From Verrucomicrobiota bacterium (lineage in GTDB: Bacteria > Verrucomicrobiota > Verrucomicrobiia > Limisphaerales > SXTU01), in the NCBI GenBank assembly GCA_016235545.1, contig JACRKB010000091.1, positions 1 through 34,966 on the forward strand: DNA of 34,966 nucleotides, in the 5' to 3' direction. The number at the start of each line of letters is the position of its first letter. Position 1 is the first letter of the stretch. Of this stretch, positions 8,838 to 17,172 are shown one piece after another. The notes under the pieces are model-generated. The model saw only the letters and a program-made list of their open reading frames with translations. It was not told the DNA's origin and did no database searches. A program made the position numbers and the translations under genes.

Positions 8838-9598
8838 TTCAGAATATCCGCGAGGTTGGAAGCGAGGTGCTGCTGGGTTACAACCTGCCTGTGCCGAACA
8901 CGCAGCCACTCCGCCGACTCGATCAGATGCTCTCCTCCTGCGGCTATTGCAGCCGGAGCGAGGCGCGCCTGTGGGTGCGCGGCGGGCGCGTGCTCGTGGG
9001 TGGCCAGCGGGCAGAGGCGGTGGAGCAAAAGGCGCGGGCGGCGGACGTGGTCGTGGATGGCGAGCCGCTTGATTCGCCGGAGGGAATTCTCGTCTTGTTG
9101 CACAAGCCCGCCGGCCACGTCTGCTCACACGACACGAAGGAAGGCCCGCGCGTCTTTGACCTGCTGCCGCCCCGCTGGCTCAAGCGCAACCCTCCGATCA
9201 CCTCCGTGGGCCGGCTGGACAAAGACGCCACCGGCGCACTGGTCATCAGCGACCAGGGCGAGCTGGTGCATCGCTGGACTTCGCCCAAGCGGCACGTGAC
9301 CAAGCTCTACGAAGTGACAGTGGACCGCGACCTCGACGCGTCGCTTATCGGCGTCTTCGCCGCTGGCGAGCTGGTGCTGGAGGACGAGCACAAGCCGTGT
9401 CTCCCCGCGAAGCTGGAAATAGTGAGCGCCCGCGAGGCGCGGCTGGAGCTGACGGAGGGCAAGTATCACCAGGTGAAGAGGATGTTCGCCAGCCAGGGCT
9501 GGACGGTCATGCGGCTGCATCGCAGCCGCTTCGGAGAATTCGATCTGGGAGATTTGCCCGTGGGCCAATGGCGGCGGATTCATTCAGCCACGGATTGA
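8828..9598 (+). CDS. rsuA: RNA pseudouridine synthase, RsuA family
   Basis: S4 domain RLDQMLSSCGYCSRSEARLWVRGGRVLVGG; VGRLDKDATGALVISDQGELVHRWTSPKRHVTKLYEV; GKYHQVKRMF. Start is uncertain (8828 lies in a repeat; the 8624 ORF start runs through the repeat). Confidence 0.88.
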   Translation: MVPVQNIREVGSEVLLGYNLPVPNTQPLRRLDQMLSSCGYCSRSEARLWVRGGRVLVGGQRAEAVEQKARAADVVVDGEPLDSPEGILVLLHKPAGHVCSHDTKEGPRVFDLLPPRWLKRNPPITSVGRLDKDATGALVISDQGELVHRWTSPKRHVTKLYEVTVDRDLDASLIGVFAAGELVLEDEHKPCLPAKLEIVSAREARLELTEGKYHQVKRMFASQGWTVMRLHRSRFGEFDLGDLPVGQWRRIHSATD

Positions 9599-9659
9599 AC
9601 ACGGATTCGCAATCAAGCCGGTCCGGCGAACTGCGGTCCCTTCACCCGTGTTCAATCCG
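9591..9659. repeat. P2-type hairpin between convergent genes
   Basis: CGGATTGAACACGG (9591-9604) and CCGTGTTCAATCCG (9646-9659), perfect 14-bp arms. Confidence 0.88.
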
Positions 9660-9855
9660 TGTTCGTTCCACGGCCAAGTTTCTTCTCGATATGGGCGCGG
9701 AGGCACGCTGGGCAGAGGCAGTCGGTGGTGGCATCCGTCGGCATCGGGAGGCGCGGTAGTTCCATGCACCAGCAAGTATTCGCGCCGCAGTGGGCGAGGC
9801 ACTCGAAGACCGCGCCGCACGCGGGGCAGCGTTTGCTTTCGGCGTGGCGGCTCAT
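9652..9855 (-). CDS. Small cysteine-rich CWC-type protein
   Basis: 67 aa: RCPACGAVFECLAHCGANTCWCMELPRLPMPTDATTDCLCPACLRAHI; C-x2-C, CWC and C-x2-C pattern of the Cys_rich_CWC family. Confidence 0.72.
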   Translation of the reverse strand: MSRHAESKRCPACGAVFECLAHCGANTCWCMELPRLPMPTDATTDCLCPACLRAHIEKKLGRGTNTD

Positions 9856-9870
9856 GCGATGAAGAGAGTG

Positions 9871-9941
9871 TCGCGCGAAGTCCGCGAAGGAAGCGAAGTT
9901 TTTCCAGCTCGGCCTTGGACCCTTTCACGTCCTTCGCGCGA
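9871..9941. repeat. Inverted repeat TCGCGCGAAG/CTTCGCGCGA (family P7)
   Basis: tcgcgcgaagtccgcgaagg...ccctttcacgtccttcgcgcga. Confidence 0.6.
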
Positions 9942-9952
9942 CCAGAGACGGC

Positions 9953-11992
9953 TCAAAACGTGGCCGAGACGCCTGCCTGAAAATTAATCCCAGGCGCAGG
10001 GTTGTGGCGCGGAAGGGACGGCGGCGGGAATGGGAACGTGGCAGTGGGGAATTGCTCGTAGCGGCGGTCCAGCAAATTGTTCACTGCCGCGTAGGTCGTG
10101 AGATGCTTCCACTGGTGGCTCAGCTTCGTGTTGACCACGGCATAAGTGTTCGCGGGGAGCAGGTTGGGCAGGTCGTTGAATCGGCGCTGGCCGGTGACGT
10201 AGATCGTCTCGATGCGCCAGAGCCAGCCGGGGGCGGGGCGGAAGTTCACGCCACCGTTCAACTGCCACTCGGGCACGAGCACCTGGCGCTGGCCGGTGTA
10301 GGTGCCGCTGGTGAAGTGGGCGTCAGAGTAGGCGGCGTTGAAGGTGACCTCCACCCACTCGGCGGGCTGGGAATTCAGGCTCAACTCAACACCCGTGCGC
10401 AAAGCGTCGGCGCTGCCGGCGGCCCCGGCGGCAGGGTCGGAGAAGATATCGTCGTCCACCCAGCTCCGGTAGTAAGTGAGGCCGCCGCCGAGGAGTTTGT
10501 GCGCCTGGCTACGGACGCCGATCTCGACGGTCCGGGCGTTGACGGGCACGAGCGCGGGGTTGCCGAAGAAGCGCGGGTCGGCGCTGACGACGTCATTGGC
10601 ACTGGGCAGGCGGTAGGCTTGCGAGAGCGAGACCCAGGCGGAGGACTTCTCGGTGAACTCGTAATTGAGGCTGCCTTTCGGACTCCACACATTGTTTTCC
10701 TTGCTGCCAGTGAAGGCGGGGAAGGCGAAGGGCACATTCATGAACGTGCTGCGGTGGTCGAAGCGCGTGCCGGCGGCAAGGGACAACTTCGGCGTGATCT
10801 GAAGCGTGTCCTGCACGAAGAAACTCAGCGTGGAGGAGTCGTGGACCGTCGTGCCGAAGCCGATTTGGGTGAAGTCCTGCCGCACCGCCTCGGCGCCGAA
10901 TGTGAGCGTGTTGGCGCGCTGCCCCGGCTCGGTCTTCCAGTCCACTTGCAGTGTGCCGCCGTAGCTGGGCTGCTCGGTGGTGATGTTGGCAAAGCCGACG
11001 TTGAAGCCGCTGTCCTTCGTCGCAAATGCCTTCGCGTTCACCGTCCACGCGTCCTCGAAGGACTTGTGGTAGGCGATCCAGCCGCGATGCAGCTCCTGCT
11101 CGAAGAGGAACTGAGTCGCACCGCGCTGGCGCGGGTTTGCGGCAAACTGCGCGGGCGTGAGGATGTCAGGGTTCTCGCTGTGCTCGTCGTGGAACTGGTA
11201 GCTGAGGGTGAAGCGGCCCGCCGGGGTCTCGATGGACGGCTTGGCGAGGAAGTTCCAGCCGCGATAGTTCGCGCCATCGCGCCAGCCAGCCCACTCGTTG
11301 CGGCTGCCGGTGACCACGTAGCTGAAGGCGTTCGCGCGCCCGCTGACAGAGAAGCTGCCTTGGTAGAAGCCAAGATTGCCGACACTCGCGCCGAGGCTGC
11401 CGGAGAAGGGTTTGTTCGCCGCTTCCTTCGTGATGATGTTGATCACGCCCGCTGCCGCGCCCTCGCCGTAAGTGGTGGAGGCACCCCCGCGAATGACCTC
11501 GATGCGCTCGATGGCGGAGAGCGGGACGGAGTTCCAGAGGAAGAAGCCGAGGCCCGCGTCGTTCACGCGCACGCCGTCCACGAGGATGAGCGCACCCGCC
11601 TTGTCACCGTATCCACGAAGGCTGAAGGGCGCGGTCTGGCCGCCGAAGCCCACGGAATCAAGAGAGGAAAAGCCAGCTTGCTGCGAGAGAAGCTCCGGCA
11701 GCGTGAAGGCGGGTGACGCCGCGATGATCTCGCGGGTGATCACGGAGACGTTCGCCGGAACTTTCTCGACGGCGACGGTCTGCTCCGGCAGCCGCGTGGC
11801 GGTGACAACGAGGGCGGGGAGTTGGACGAGGGCGTTGGTCTTGGTCTCCTGTGCCGCTGCGCCTGAAGAGAGGACGGCGAGGAGAGGATAGAGGATAGAG
11901 GATGGAGGAAAGCGAAGACTGCCGAGCCATTCTCTTCCTGCTGACTCCTGACCGCTGACCACTGACCGCTGACTGTTGTTTGCTGATTTCAT
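9953..11992 (-). CDS. TonB-dependent outer membrane receptor (probable cobalamin receptor, BtuB-like)
   Basis: TonB-box/plug LPALVVTATRLPEQ..VPANVSVITREII..PELLSQQAGF..SLRGYG..ILVDGVRVND..IERIEVIRGGASTTYGEGAAAGVINIITK; barrel ends with F (SATF*); lies downstream of a cobalamin riboswitch. Confidence 0.9.
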   Translation of the reverse strand: MKSANNSQRSVVSGQESAGREWLGSLRFPPSSILYPLLAVLSSGAAAQETKTNALVQLPALVVTATRLPEQTVAVEKVPANVSVITREIIAASPAFTLPELLSQQAGFSSLDSVGFGGQTAPFSLRGYGDKAGALILVDGVRVNDAGLGFFLWNSVPLSAIERIEVIRGGASTTYGEGAAAGVINIITKEAANKPFSGSLGASVGNLGFYQGSFSVSGRANAFSYVVTGSRNEWAGWRDGANYRGWNFLAKPSIETPAGRFTLSYQFHDEHSENPDILTPAQFAANPRQRGATQFLFEQELHRGWIAYHKSFEDAWTVNAKAFATKDSGFNVGFANITTEQPSYGGTLQVDWKTEPGQRANTLTFGAEAVRQDFTQIGFGTTVHDSSTLSFFVQDTLQITPKLSLAAGTRFDHRSTFMNVPFAFPAFTGSKENNVWSPKGSLNYEFTEKSSAWVSLSQAYRLPSANDVVSADPRFFGNPALVPVNARTVEIGVRSQAHKLLGGGLTYYRSWVDDDIFSDPAAGAAGSADALRTGVELSLNSQPAEWVEVTFNAAYSDAHFTSGTYTGQRQVLVPEWQLNGGVNFRPAPGWLWRIETIYVTGQRRFNDLPNLLPANTYAVVNTKLSHQWKHLTTYAAVNNLLDRRYEQFPTATFPFPPPSLPRHNPAPGINFQAGVSATF
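11884..11911. repeat. Heptamer tandem repeat (gaggata)x2, gaggatg, gaggaaa within receptor signal-peptide codons
   Basis: Direct reading, period 7. Confidence 0.85.
11941..11989. repeat. Heptamer tandem repeat ctgaNNN units (reverse AGCGGTC/AGTGGTC) at the 5' end of the receptor gene
   Basis: ctgactc ctgaccg ctgacca ctgaccg ctgactg ttgtttg ctgattt. Confidence 0.9.
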
Positions 11993-12073
11993 TCTGGTCT
12001 TTCACTGCAAGCCCCGCGCGGGTTCCTGGGCGCGCGGAGCGGTTGGTGTTGGAGACCAGATGGGAGGCGAAAG

Positions 12074-12111
12074 CAAAAAGCCTTCACCTCCGCAAATTGG
12101 AGAATGAAGGC
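12074..12111 (-). terminator. Intrinsic terminator between riboswitch and TonB receptor
   Basis: Minus strand GCCTTCATTCTCC-AATTTGC-GGAGGTGAAGGC-TTTTTG, a GC-rich stem plus U-tract. Confidence 0.82.
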
Positions 12112-12204
12112 ATCTCAATCCCGCCGAAAGATGGTTCGCCGGGCTGGCCTCATCCTTCTCTTTGTCGGAGAAGCGGGCGCGCGTGAGCGTGCCCTGACGA
12201 GCGC

Positions 12205-12345
12205 TGACAAGCCGGTATCCTGACTCCGGGCTTCAAACCTCGCTCCCGCCTTCCCGACCTTCAGTCAGTGGCATTGGGAGTCCGTAGCCCGTCACAGTGG
12301 CGCAACCGTCCCCGGTTCTCACGGGGTTCCCTGCACTTGTAAGCG
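12205..12345 (-). promoter_or_regulatory. Cobalamin (B12) riboswitch aptamer
   Basis: Minus strand AAGTGCAGGGAACCCCGTGAGAACCGGGGACGGTTGCGCCACTGTGACGGGC...TGCCACTGACTGAAGGTCGGGAAGGCGGG...AGTCAGGATACCGGCTTGTC; matches the B12-box and conserved core. Confidence 0.9.
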
Positions 12346-12582
12346 GTGGTGGCGGAGCAGCTCCGCCGTTGTTCAAAGAACCGGGCGCGGTTGTAGGGCC
12401 ACGCCAGCCTGAAGCCAAGCGGAAAGTCCAGGTTGTGAGAAAATGAGTCGCCATTTCAGGGCGATGCCCAGACTGGGTTTTGATGCACCTTCGGAGCGCT
12501 CTCGCCGGAGTTCGGCCCACGACTGAATTCCGAAGTCGCACGGGGCTGCCGAGGACCGAGGTGTCGCGTTCGTCCGTGCCGA

Positions 12583-13836
12583 TTACTGCCCGCCCAGGAC
12601 CGTCGGGCCCCCCCTCTCGTCCCCGAACTTCAGCGCTTCGTTGACCAGAATCTCGCCGGTGCGCTCACCAAGGCTGGTGCGAGAGACGTAGGCGTAGCGT
12701 TTGAAGCTCTCGAAGTCCTCCTTCGTGAGGATGTATCCATAGGCGTCGTTGGTCAGGCCAAAGAGCAGGTTGTGTTCGCCGCGCATTTTGCGTTTGAGAT
12801 AGAAGCCGATGTTGGGCAGCGCCTCGCCGGGGATGGTGAGGATCTGCGCGTTGCCGATGTTCACAAGGTTGAACTGCGTCGTGACACTCTCCACGTTCGC
12901 GCCGGCGGCTCCGGGCGTGAGCTTCAGCAGCGCGCGCATCAGCGGCGAGTCCACGGGCAACGTCAGCGTGCGGGCGGCGCAGAAAAGTTTGGGCGAGCCC
13001 TGCACCGGCGCGGCCTGCACGATCCGCAGCGCCTCGCCGGCCAGCAACGTGCCGATGCGCTGGCACTCCGCCCAGGTTCTGGCTTCGCGGCCCTCGGGTT
13101 GGCGATTGTCGGCTGTGACCATGCCGCCTTGCGCGCTGTTCATGAAGATGGCCGTGCCACCGCCCTTCGCGGCGATCTCGTCGCAGAGCGGCCCGATGAG
13201 GTCGGGACTGCAAACCCCGGCGGCACTGCCGATGACTTCGGGATGGATCGCATAGTTGACGAGTGTGGCGAAGGGTTTGCCCAAGGCATCGAGCGCCTGG
13301 ATGACATGGCAGCGCGGGTCGTAGAGCTGCTCGGCATAATAGTTGTAGGCGATTTTCCCCTTGGCCTCGCCAGTCGCAATCCGGAGCTGCGCGGGCTGCA
13401 GTTTCGCAACGGCCTCGTTGATCGCTTCGGCCATGCGGGTGCAGACAATGGCCAGAAACTTGGGATCACTCGACGTTCCACCCTTGCCGTCGGGAAAGCC
13501 GTAGCAATCGGGCGCGCTGTGCGTGTGCGTGGCGCCGATCAGGATGTTCTCCGGCGGAATGCCTTTGACTGCGGCGCGGACCCGATTGCCCAGCACCGCT
13601 GGAAGGCCGAGGAAGTCCGCGCTGACCATCGCGACGCGCGTGCTGCCATCCTCAAACACGAGCGCCCGCACGGTCAGGTCACCCTCCGCGCGCGTGGCCG
13701 GTCGCCCGGCTCCGACACCGCCGCTTACTGGCAACAGCGGGTCAGGCGTGACGACACGCGTTGCAATGCCCGCGCGGAAACCGGTGGCGGCGTCAGCCAC
13801 GCACAGCAAACAGAGGAGGAGGACGAGCGATTTCAT
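12583..13836 (-). CDS. Secreted neutral/alkaline non-lysosomal ceramidase-like protein
   Basis: Signal peptide MKSLVLLLCLLCVADA; FRAGIATRVVTP, IGATHTHSAPD, VNYAIHPEVIG, IPGEALPNIG. Confidence 0.82.
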   Translation of the reverse strand: MKSLVLLLCLLCVADAATGFRAGIATRVVTPDPLLPVSGGVGAGRPATRAEGDLTVRALVFEDGSTRVAMVSADFLGLPAVLGNRVRAAVKGIPPENILIGATHTHSAPDCYGFPDGKGGTSSDPKFLAIVCTRMAEAINEAVAKLQPAQLRIATGEAKGKIAYNYYAEQLYDPRCHVIQALDALGKPFATLVNYAIHPEVIGSAAGVCSPDLIGPLCDEIAAKGGGTAIFMNSAQGGMVTADNRQPEGREARTWAECQRIGTLLAGEALRIVQAAPVQGSPKLFCAARTLTLPVDSPLMRALLKLTPGAAGANVESVTTQFNLVNIGNAQILTIPGEALPNIGFYLKRKMRGEHNLLFGLTNDAYGYILTKEDFESFKRYAYVSRTSLGERTGEILVNEALKFGDERGGPTVLGGQ

Positions 13837-13929
13837 GGCTTGTTGGAAATGTGTTGTGCGGCGAGTAGGTCAGGTGCCGTGTGCTGGCGCAAGTGCGCGG
13901 TATTGAAGCGCCAAGGTTGCCGTGCAAAA

Positions 13930-13959
13930 CGTGCCGGCGATTTGCAATCGCCGACGCTA
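13930..13959. repeat. P1 half copy
   Basis: cgtgccggcgatttgcaatcgccgacgcta; contains the stop codon of the 13957-15264 gene. Confidence 0.75.
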
Positions 13960-15264
13960 TTTCAGTTTCCCCTGCATCTGGAAAACCCACGTCAGCGCCG
14001 TGTTCATCAACTGCTCGCCCGCACCAACCGCTGCGGGCGCGACCTGGTTGTCCGCGCCGTAGCCGCCCTCGGCGGCGGCCTCGATGGTTGGGAAGTATTG
14101 ATGGTAGCCGTTGCTGTAGCCGAAGAAGAACAGCCGCTCCACCCGCGCCCGCTCCCGCAGCCGGAGCGCGTGCTGGCAGAAGAACTCGCCGGACGCTCCC
14201 ACGAGTGCGGTGTCGCCGTTGAGCACTGCGACGGTGAGGCGCGGGCGGATGCCGTCGGCAAATTCATCGGCGAAATTCGCGACCAGCTCGGGGAAGAACG
14301 CGAACGAGTAGCCCAGCCGGATCAGCGGGTTGTTCAAATCGCTGCGCGACTCGAAGCGGAACCGCTCCTCGCGCACGACCAGCGAAGGCTTCGCCACCAC
14401 GGCGGGCTGGAGCGACGCCGCGAGCTTCACGACCTCGCGGGCGAGCGCCTGGCCGAAGCCGACGTGGTCCGCGTTCGTGCCTTTATTGATGGAGAGATCA
14501 CCGGATGCTCCCTGCATGAAGATGGCAGTGCCGCCAAAATCCTTCTCGACCGCCGCCTTCATCGCACCGACGTAGTCGGCGGAAAACTTCAGCGTCTGCG
14601 CCGGGAGACTCGTCGGGTGGCCGGTGAAGTTCACGAGCACGGCGAGCGGCTTGCCCGAGGTGTCATCAAAGCGCATCACGGTCAGCGAGCGGTCCACGGG
14701 CTTGAGCGGGAGCTTCGTGTGCCGGTTGCGATTGAAGCCATCGAGGTCTGCGGCGCCGGTGGCGAATTTTGCCGGGGCAAGTTTCCGGTCCGCCTCGACG
14801 ATGGCGGTGACGATGCCGTCCTCAAGCTGCTGGTAGTAGCGGATGGAAGCATCGAAACGGCCCTTGCCCTTGCCGTCCGCGTCGCTCAGTTCGAGCACCG
14901 GCCCGTGGTGCGTGTGCGAGCCGGCGACCAAGGAGTGCTCGATGCCTGCCTCGGCCTTGATGCGCTGGCGGATGTTCTGGAGGGACTTCTCCGACGGCGA
15001 GCGGCCGAGATCGAGGCCGACGATGGCGAGCTTCTTGTCACCCGCCTGGATGACGACGGCCGCCGCGTGAAGCGTATCGATCGCTCCTGTCGAGAGCATG
15101 TCATGGCGCGCGCCGTATCCCCACATCGGCACCGCCTCCTTCGGTGTGATGTCGCGCTTGGCGGCCCCGGCCTTGAAGACAGCTTCGGCGGCGAGACCTT
15201 CGGAGGCGAGGAACAGACCGGACCCGAGTGTGAGCCAGATGACGCAGCGGCGGCAGGAATTCAT
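13957..15264 (-). CDS. Secreted neutral/alkaline non-lysosomal ceramidase-like protein (paralogue)
   Basis: MNSCRRCVIWLTLGSGLFLASEGLAAEA signal peptide; FKAGAAKRDITPKEAVPMWGYG, AGSHTHHGPVLE, VNFTGHPTSLP, MQGASGDL. Confidence 0.85.
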   Translation of the reverse strand: MNSCRRCVIWLTLGSGLFLASEGLAAEAVFKAGAAKRDITPKEAVPMWGYGARHDMLSTGAIDTLHAAAVVIQAGDKKLAIVGLDLGRSPSEKSLQNIRQRIKAEAGIEHSLVAGSHTHHGPVLELSDADGKGKGRFDASIRYYQQLEDGIVTAIVEADRKLAPAKFATGAADLDGFNRNRHTKLPLKPVDRSLTVMRFDDTSGKPLAVLVNFTGHPTSLPAQTLKFSADYVGAMKAAVEKDFGGTAIFMQGASGDLSINKGTNADHVGFGQALAREVVKLAASLQPAVVAKPSLVVREERFRFESRSDLNNPLIRLGYSFAFFPELVANFADEFADGIRPRLTVAVLNGDTALVGASGEFFCQHALRLRERARVERLFFFGYSNGYHQYFPTIEAAAEGGYGADNQVAPAAVGAGEQLMNTALTWVFQMQGKLK

Positions 15265-15339
15265 GGACCGGATTGTTGCGTGCTGGCGCGCAGTCCGCCA
15301 GCAAACTTCACAGGGCAGTCCATACGGGGGTGCAGCTTG

Positions 15340-15506
15340 GCCAACATTTCTTTCGCCACGGATGGGGATGAGGAAAAGGCAACCCTCCGAGAAGCCGAAC
15401 GCGCACACCAAAAAGCGGTGCCGGACGCGGCAGGCAGCTTCGGGACACTTGCTGCGCTTCCGCGCGTAACCCGTGTTCCATTCGCGGCTCAACTGGATGA
15501 ATCTGG
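15340..15506. repeat. P2 degenerate copy
   Basis: tttcgccacggatggggatgaggaaaaggc...cccgtgttccattcgcggctcaactggatgaatctgg. Confidence 0.8.
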
Positions 15507-15636
15507 CTTAGGTTCTTTGCGACCTTGTCCGAGGCACTGCTCCAAACCCGCGGAGTTTCAACATGAATTGCCGTGTGTTTCACCCACGCCTATTCAAGCG
15601 GAAGCCCTGCTGGCTTCTCCGCAGCCGCAAGGTCCG

Positions 15637-15662
15637 TTGCAAGAAACTGAGATGCGCCCTCA
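15637..15662. repeat. P3 partial copy
   Basis: ttgcaagaaactgagatgcgccctca, shared with 6349-6370 and with the reverse complement at 28509-28534. Confidence 0.8.
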
Positions 15663-16178
15663 GCGCCGCCACATCCGCCAGACTGCCAGCAACGAGTAAA
15701 ACGCGACGGCCACGGCATAAGCGACCATCCCCATCCCAACAGCCATCGGGACGGACGGCCATTCGCCCGAGAGCACCACCGCTCCGCCAACGAGTCCGAA
15801 GAGGAGCGTCTCGCCCAGCACGCTGACGAGAAACGAACGGCGACTTGAATGGCTCATCGCATCGCTCACCAGCATCGCGTAGCCCGTCTCGCCCAGCGCG
15901 CGCATGAGCCAGGCGGATTTGAAATTTCGTGCCGCCACCAGAAGGCTGGTTGTGACCAATATCAACGCGGCCAGCGGCCAGTGCGCCGCCGCGAGGCACA
16001 GCAGGATGTTGAAGCCGATGCCCCACTTCCAGCCAAGCCGCTTCGCCAGGGGGTTCGCCTCCAGCGCGAGCGTGGGTGTCGCAAACCAGGTGCTGAGGAA
16101 ATCCATCCCGCGCGCGAACACCAGCAGGCCGAGCGTGATGAGGTAGTCACGGCTGGCGAAGGGGACTGAGTCTTCCAC
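15660..16178 (-). CDS. Conserved multi-TM membrane protein of unknown function
   Basis: 172 aa, several hydrophobic helices (ITLGLLVFARGMDFLSTWFATPTLALEANPLAKRLGWKWGIGFNILLCLAAA). Confidence 0.75.
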   Translation of the reverse strand: MEDSVPFASRDYLITLGLLVFARGMDFLSTWFATPTLALEANPLAKRLGWKWGIGFNILLCLAAAHWPLAALILVTTSLLVAARNFKSAWLMRALGETGYAMLVSDAMSHSSRRSFLVSVLGETLLFGLVGGAVVLSGEWPSVPMAVGMGMVAYAVAVAFYSLLAVWRMWRR

Positions 16179-16183
16179 GGCGA

Positions 16184-16281
16184 GGAGGGGAGGAGGGGAG
16201 AGACTTATTAAGGAGAGCAGGAGGGCAGGAGAGGGAGAAAGGCGGTGGCATCTGAGTTCCTGCCTTCCTGCCCTCCTTATG
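16184..16281. repeat. Palindromic repeat family P5 (TTATTAAGGAGRGCAGGARGGCAGGA)
   Basis: ttattaaggagagcaggagggcaggaga...tcctgccttcctgccctccttat; related copies at 32776-32875 and 33070-33165. Confidence 0.82.
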
Positions 16282-16290
16282 AGAAACCCC

Positions 16291-16683
16291 TCATGCCTTC
16301 TTCCCGTAGATTTGCTCCGGCGTTTCGAGCCGTGGCTCCGTCACCTTGCAGGTCGCTCCTCCTTCTTCGATGCTGCGGAAGAAGCAGCTCTTGAAACCCT
16401 CGTGGCACGCCGCGCCGGTCTGCTCGACTTGGATGAGCAGCGTGTCGCCGTCGCAGTCGAAGGAGATGTCCTTCACCACCTGCACGTGGCCGCTGGACTC
16501 GCCCTTCATCCAAAACTTCTGCCGCGAACGGCTCCAGAAGTGCGTCTTGCCGGTGGCGATGGTGGTTTCGAGCGAGGCGCGGTTCATCCACGCCATCATC
16601 AGCACGCGTCCGGTGGATTGCTCCTGGATGATGGCGGGGATGAGGCCATCGGCGGTGAACTTGAGTTGGTCGTAGAAGCTCAT
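16291..16683 (-). CDS. hisI: Phosphoribosyl-AMP cyclohydrolase
   Basis: [90 protein letters not shown]. Confidence 0.95.
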   Translation of the reverse strand: MSFYDQLKFTADGLIPAIIQEQSTGRVLMMAWMNRASLETTIATGKTHFWSRSRQKFWMKGESSGHVQVVKDISFDCDGDTLLIQVEQTGAACHEGFKSCFFRSIEEGGATCKVTEPRLETPEQIYGKKA

Positions 16684-17099
16684 TGGGGAGGGTTGAGAGT
16701 TGAAGGTTGAGAGTTGAGAGGGGTCGTCTGGTCGGAGGCGTCGCCGCCGGTGTCGAGACGGACGAAGAATACGGCGGCGATGATGCAGGCGAAGGCGGCG
16801 AGATGATTCCACTTCAGCTTCTCGCCGAGATAGAGGACGGCGAACGCGCAGAAGACGAGGATGGTGATGACCTCCTGCATAATCTTGAGCTGCGTGGCCG
16901 AGTAGGTGCCGTGGCCCCAGCGGTTCGCAGGCACCATCAGGCAATACTCGAAGAACGCGATGCCCCAGCTCGCCAGCACGACGAGCCAGAGCGGCGCGCT
17001 CTTGTATTTCAGGTGTCCATACCATGCGAAGGTCATGAAGACATTCGAGACGACCAGCAACGCGATTGGCGACCAGCGGGATTGAAGGGACTCAGTCAT
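16680..17099 (-). CDS. DUF486 / DMT-like small membrane protein
   Basis: [103 protein letters not shown]. Confidence 0.9.
   Translation of the reverse strand: MTESLQSRWSPIALLVVSNVFMTFAWYGHLKYKSAPLWLVVLASWGIAFFEYCLMVPANRWGHGTYSATQLKIMQEVITILVFCAFAVLYLGEKLKWNHLAAFACIIAAVFFVRLDTGGDASDQTTPLNSQPSTLNPPQ
16693..16720. repeat. Heptamer tandem repeat (ttgagag/ttgaagg)x4 encoding the C-terminal tail of the DUF486 protein
   Basis: ttgagag ttgaagg ttgagag ttgagag. Confidence 0.9.
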
Positions 17100-17172
17100 G
17101 CGACAAATAGAACCAACTGCGGCCATGCTGTCTGACCGGGCGGATGGCTCCAAGCTGAAATCCGCGCTCCGC

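Noticed and set aside
10004-11716. 570-aa ORF on + strand
   Set aside because: Antisense shadow of the TonB receptor; no recognisable domain
15281-15303. TGCTGGCG-N7-CGCCAGCA inverted repeat upstream of a ceramidase-like gene as an operator
   Set aside because: A TGCTGGCGC motif also lies near 13882 upstream of the paralogue, but without the palindrome and at different spacing; could be chance in GC-rich DNA
12772-15699. 975-aa ORF on + strand
   Set aside because: Antisense to the two clear ceramidase-like genes; Arg/Ala/Gly-rich composition without motifs, typical of shadow ORFs in high-GC DNA
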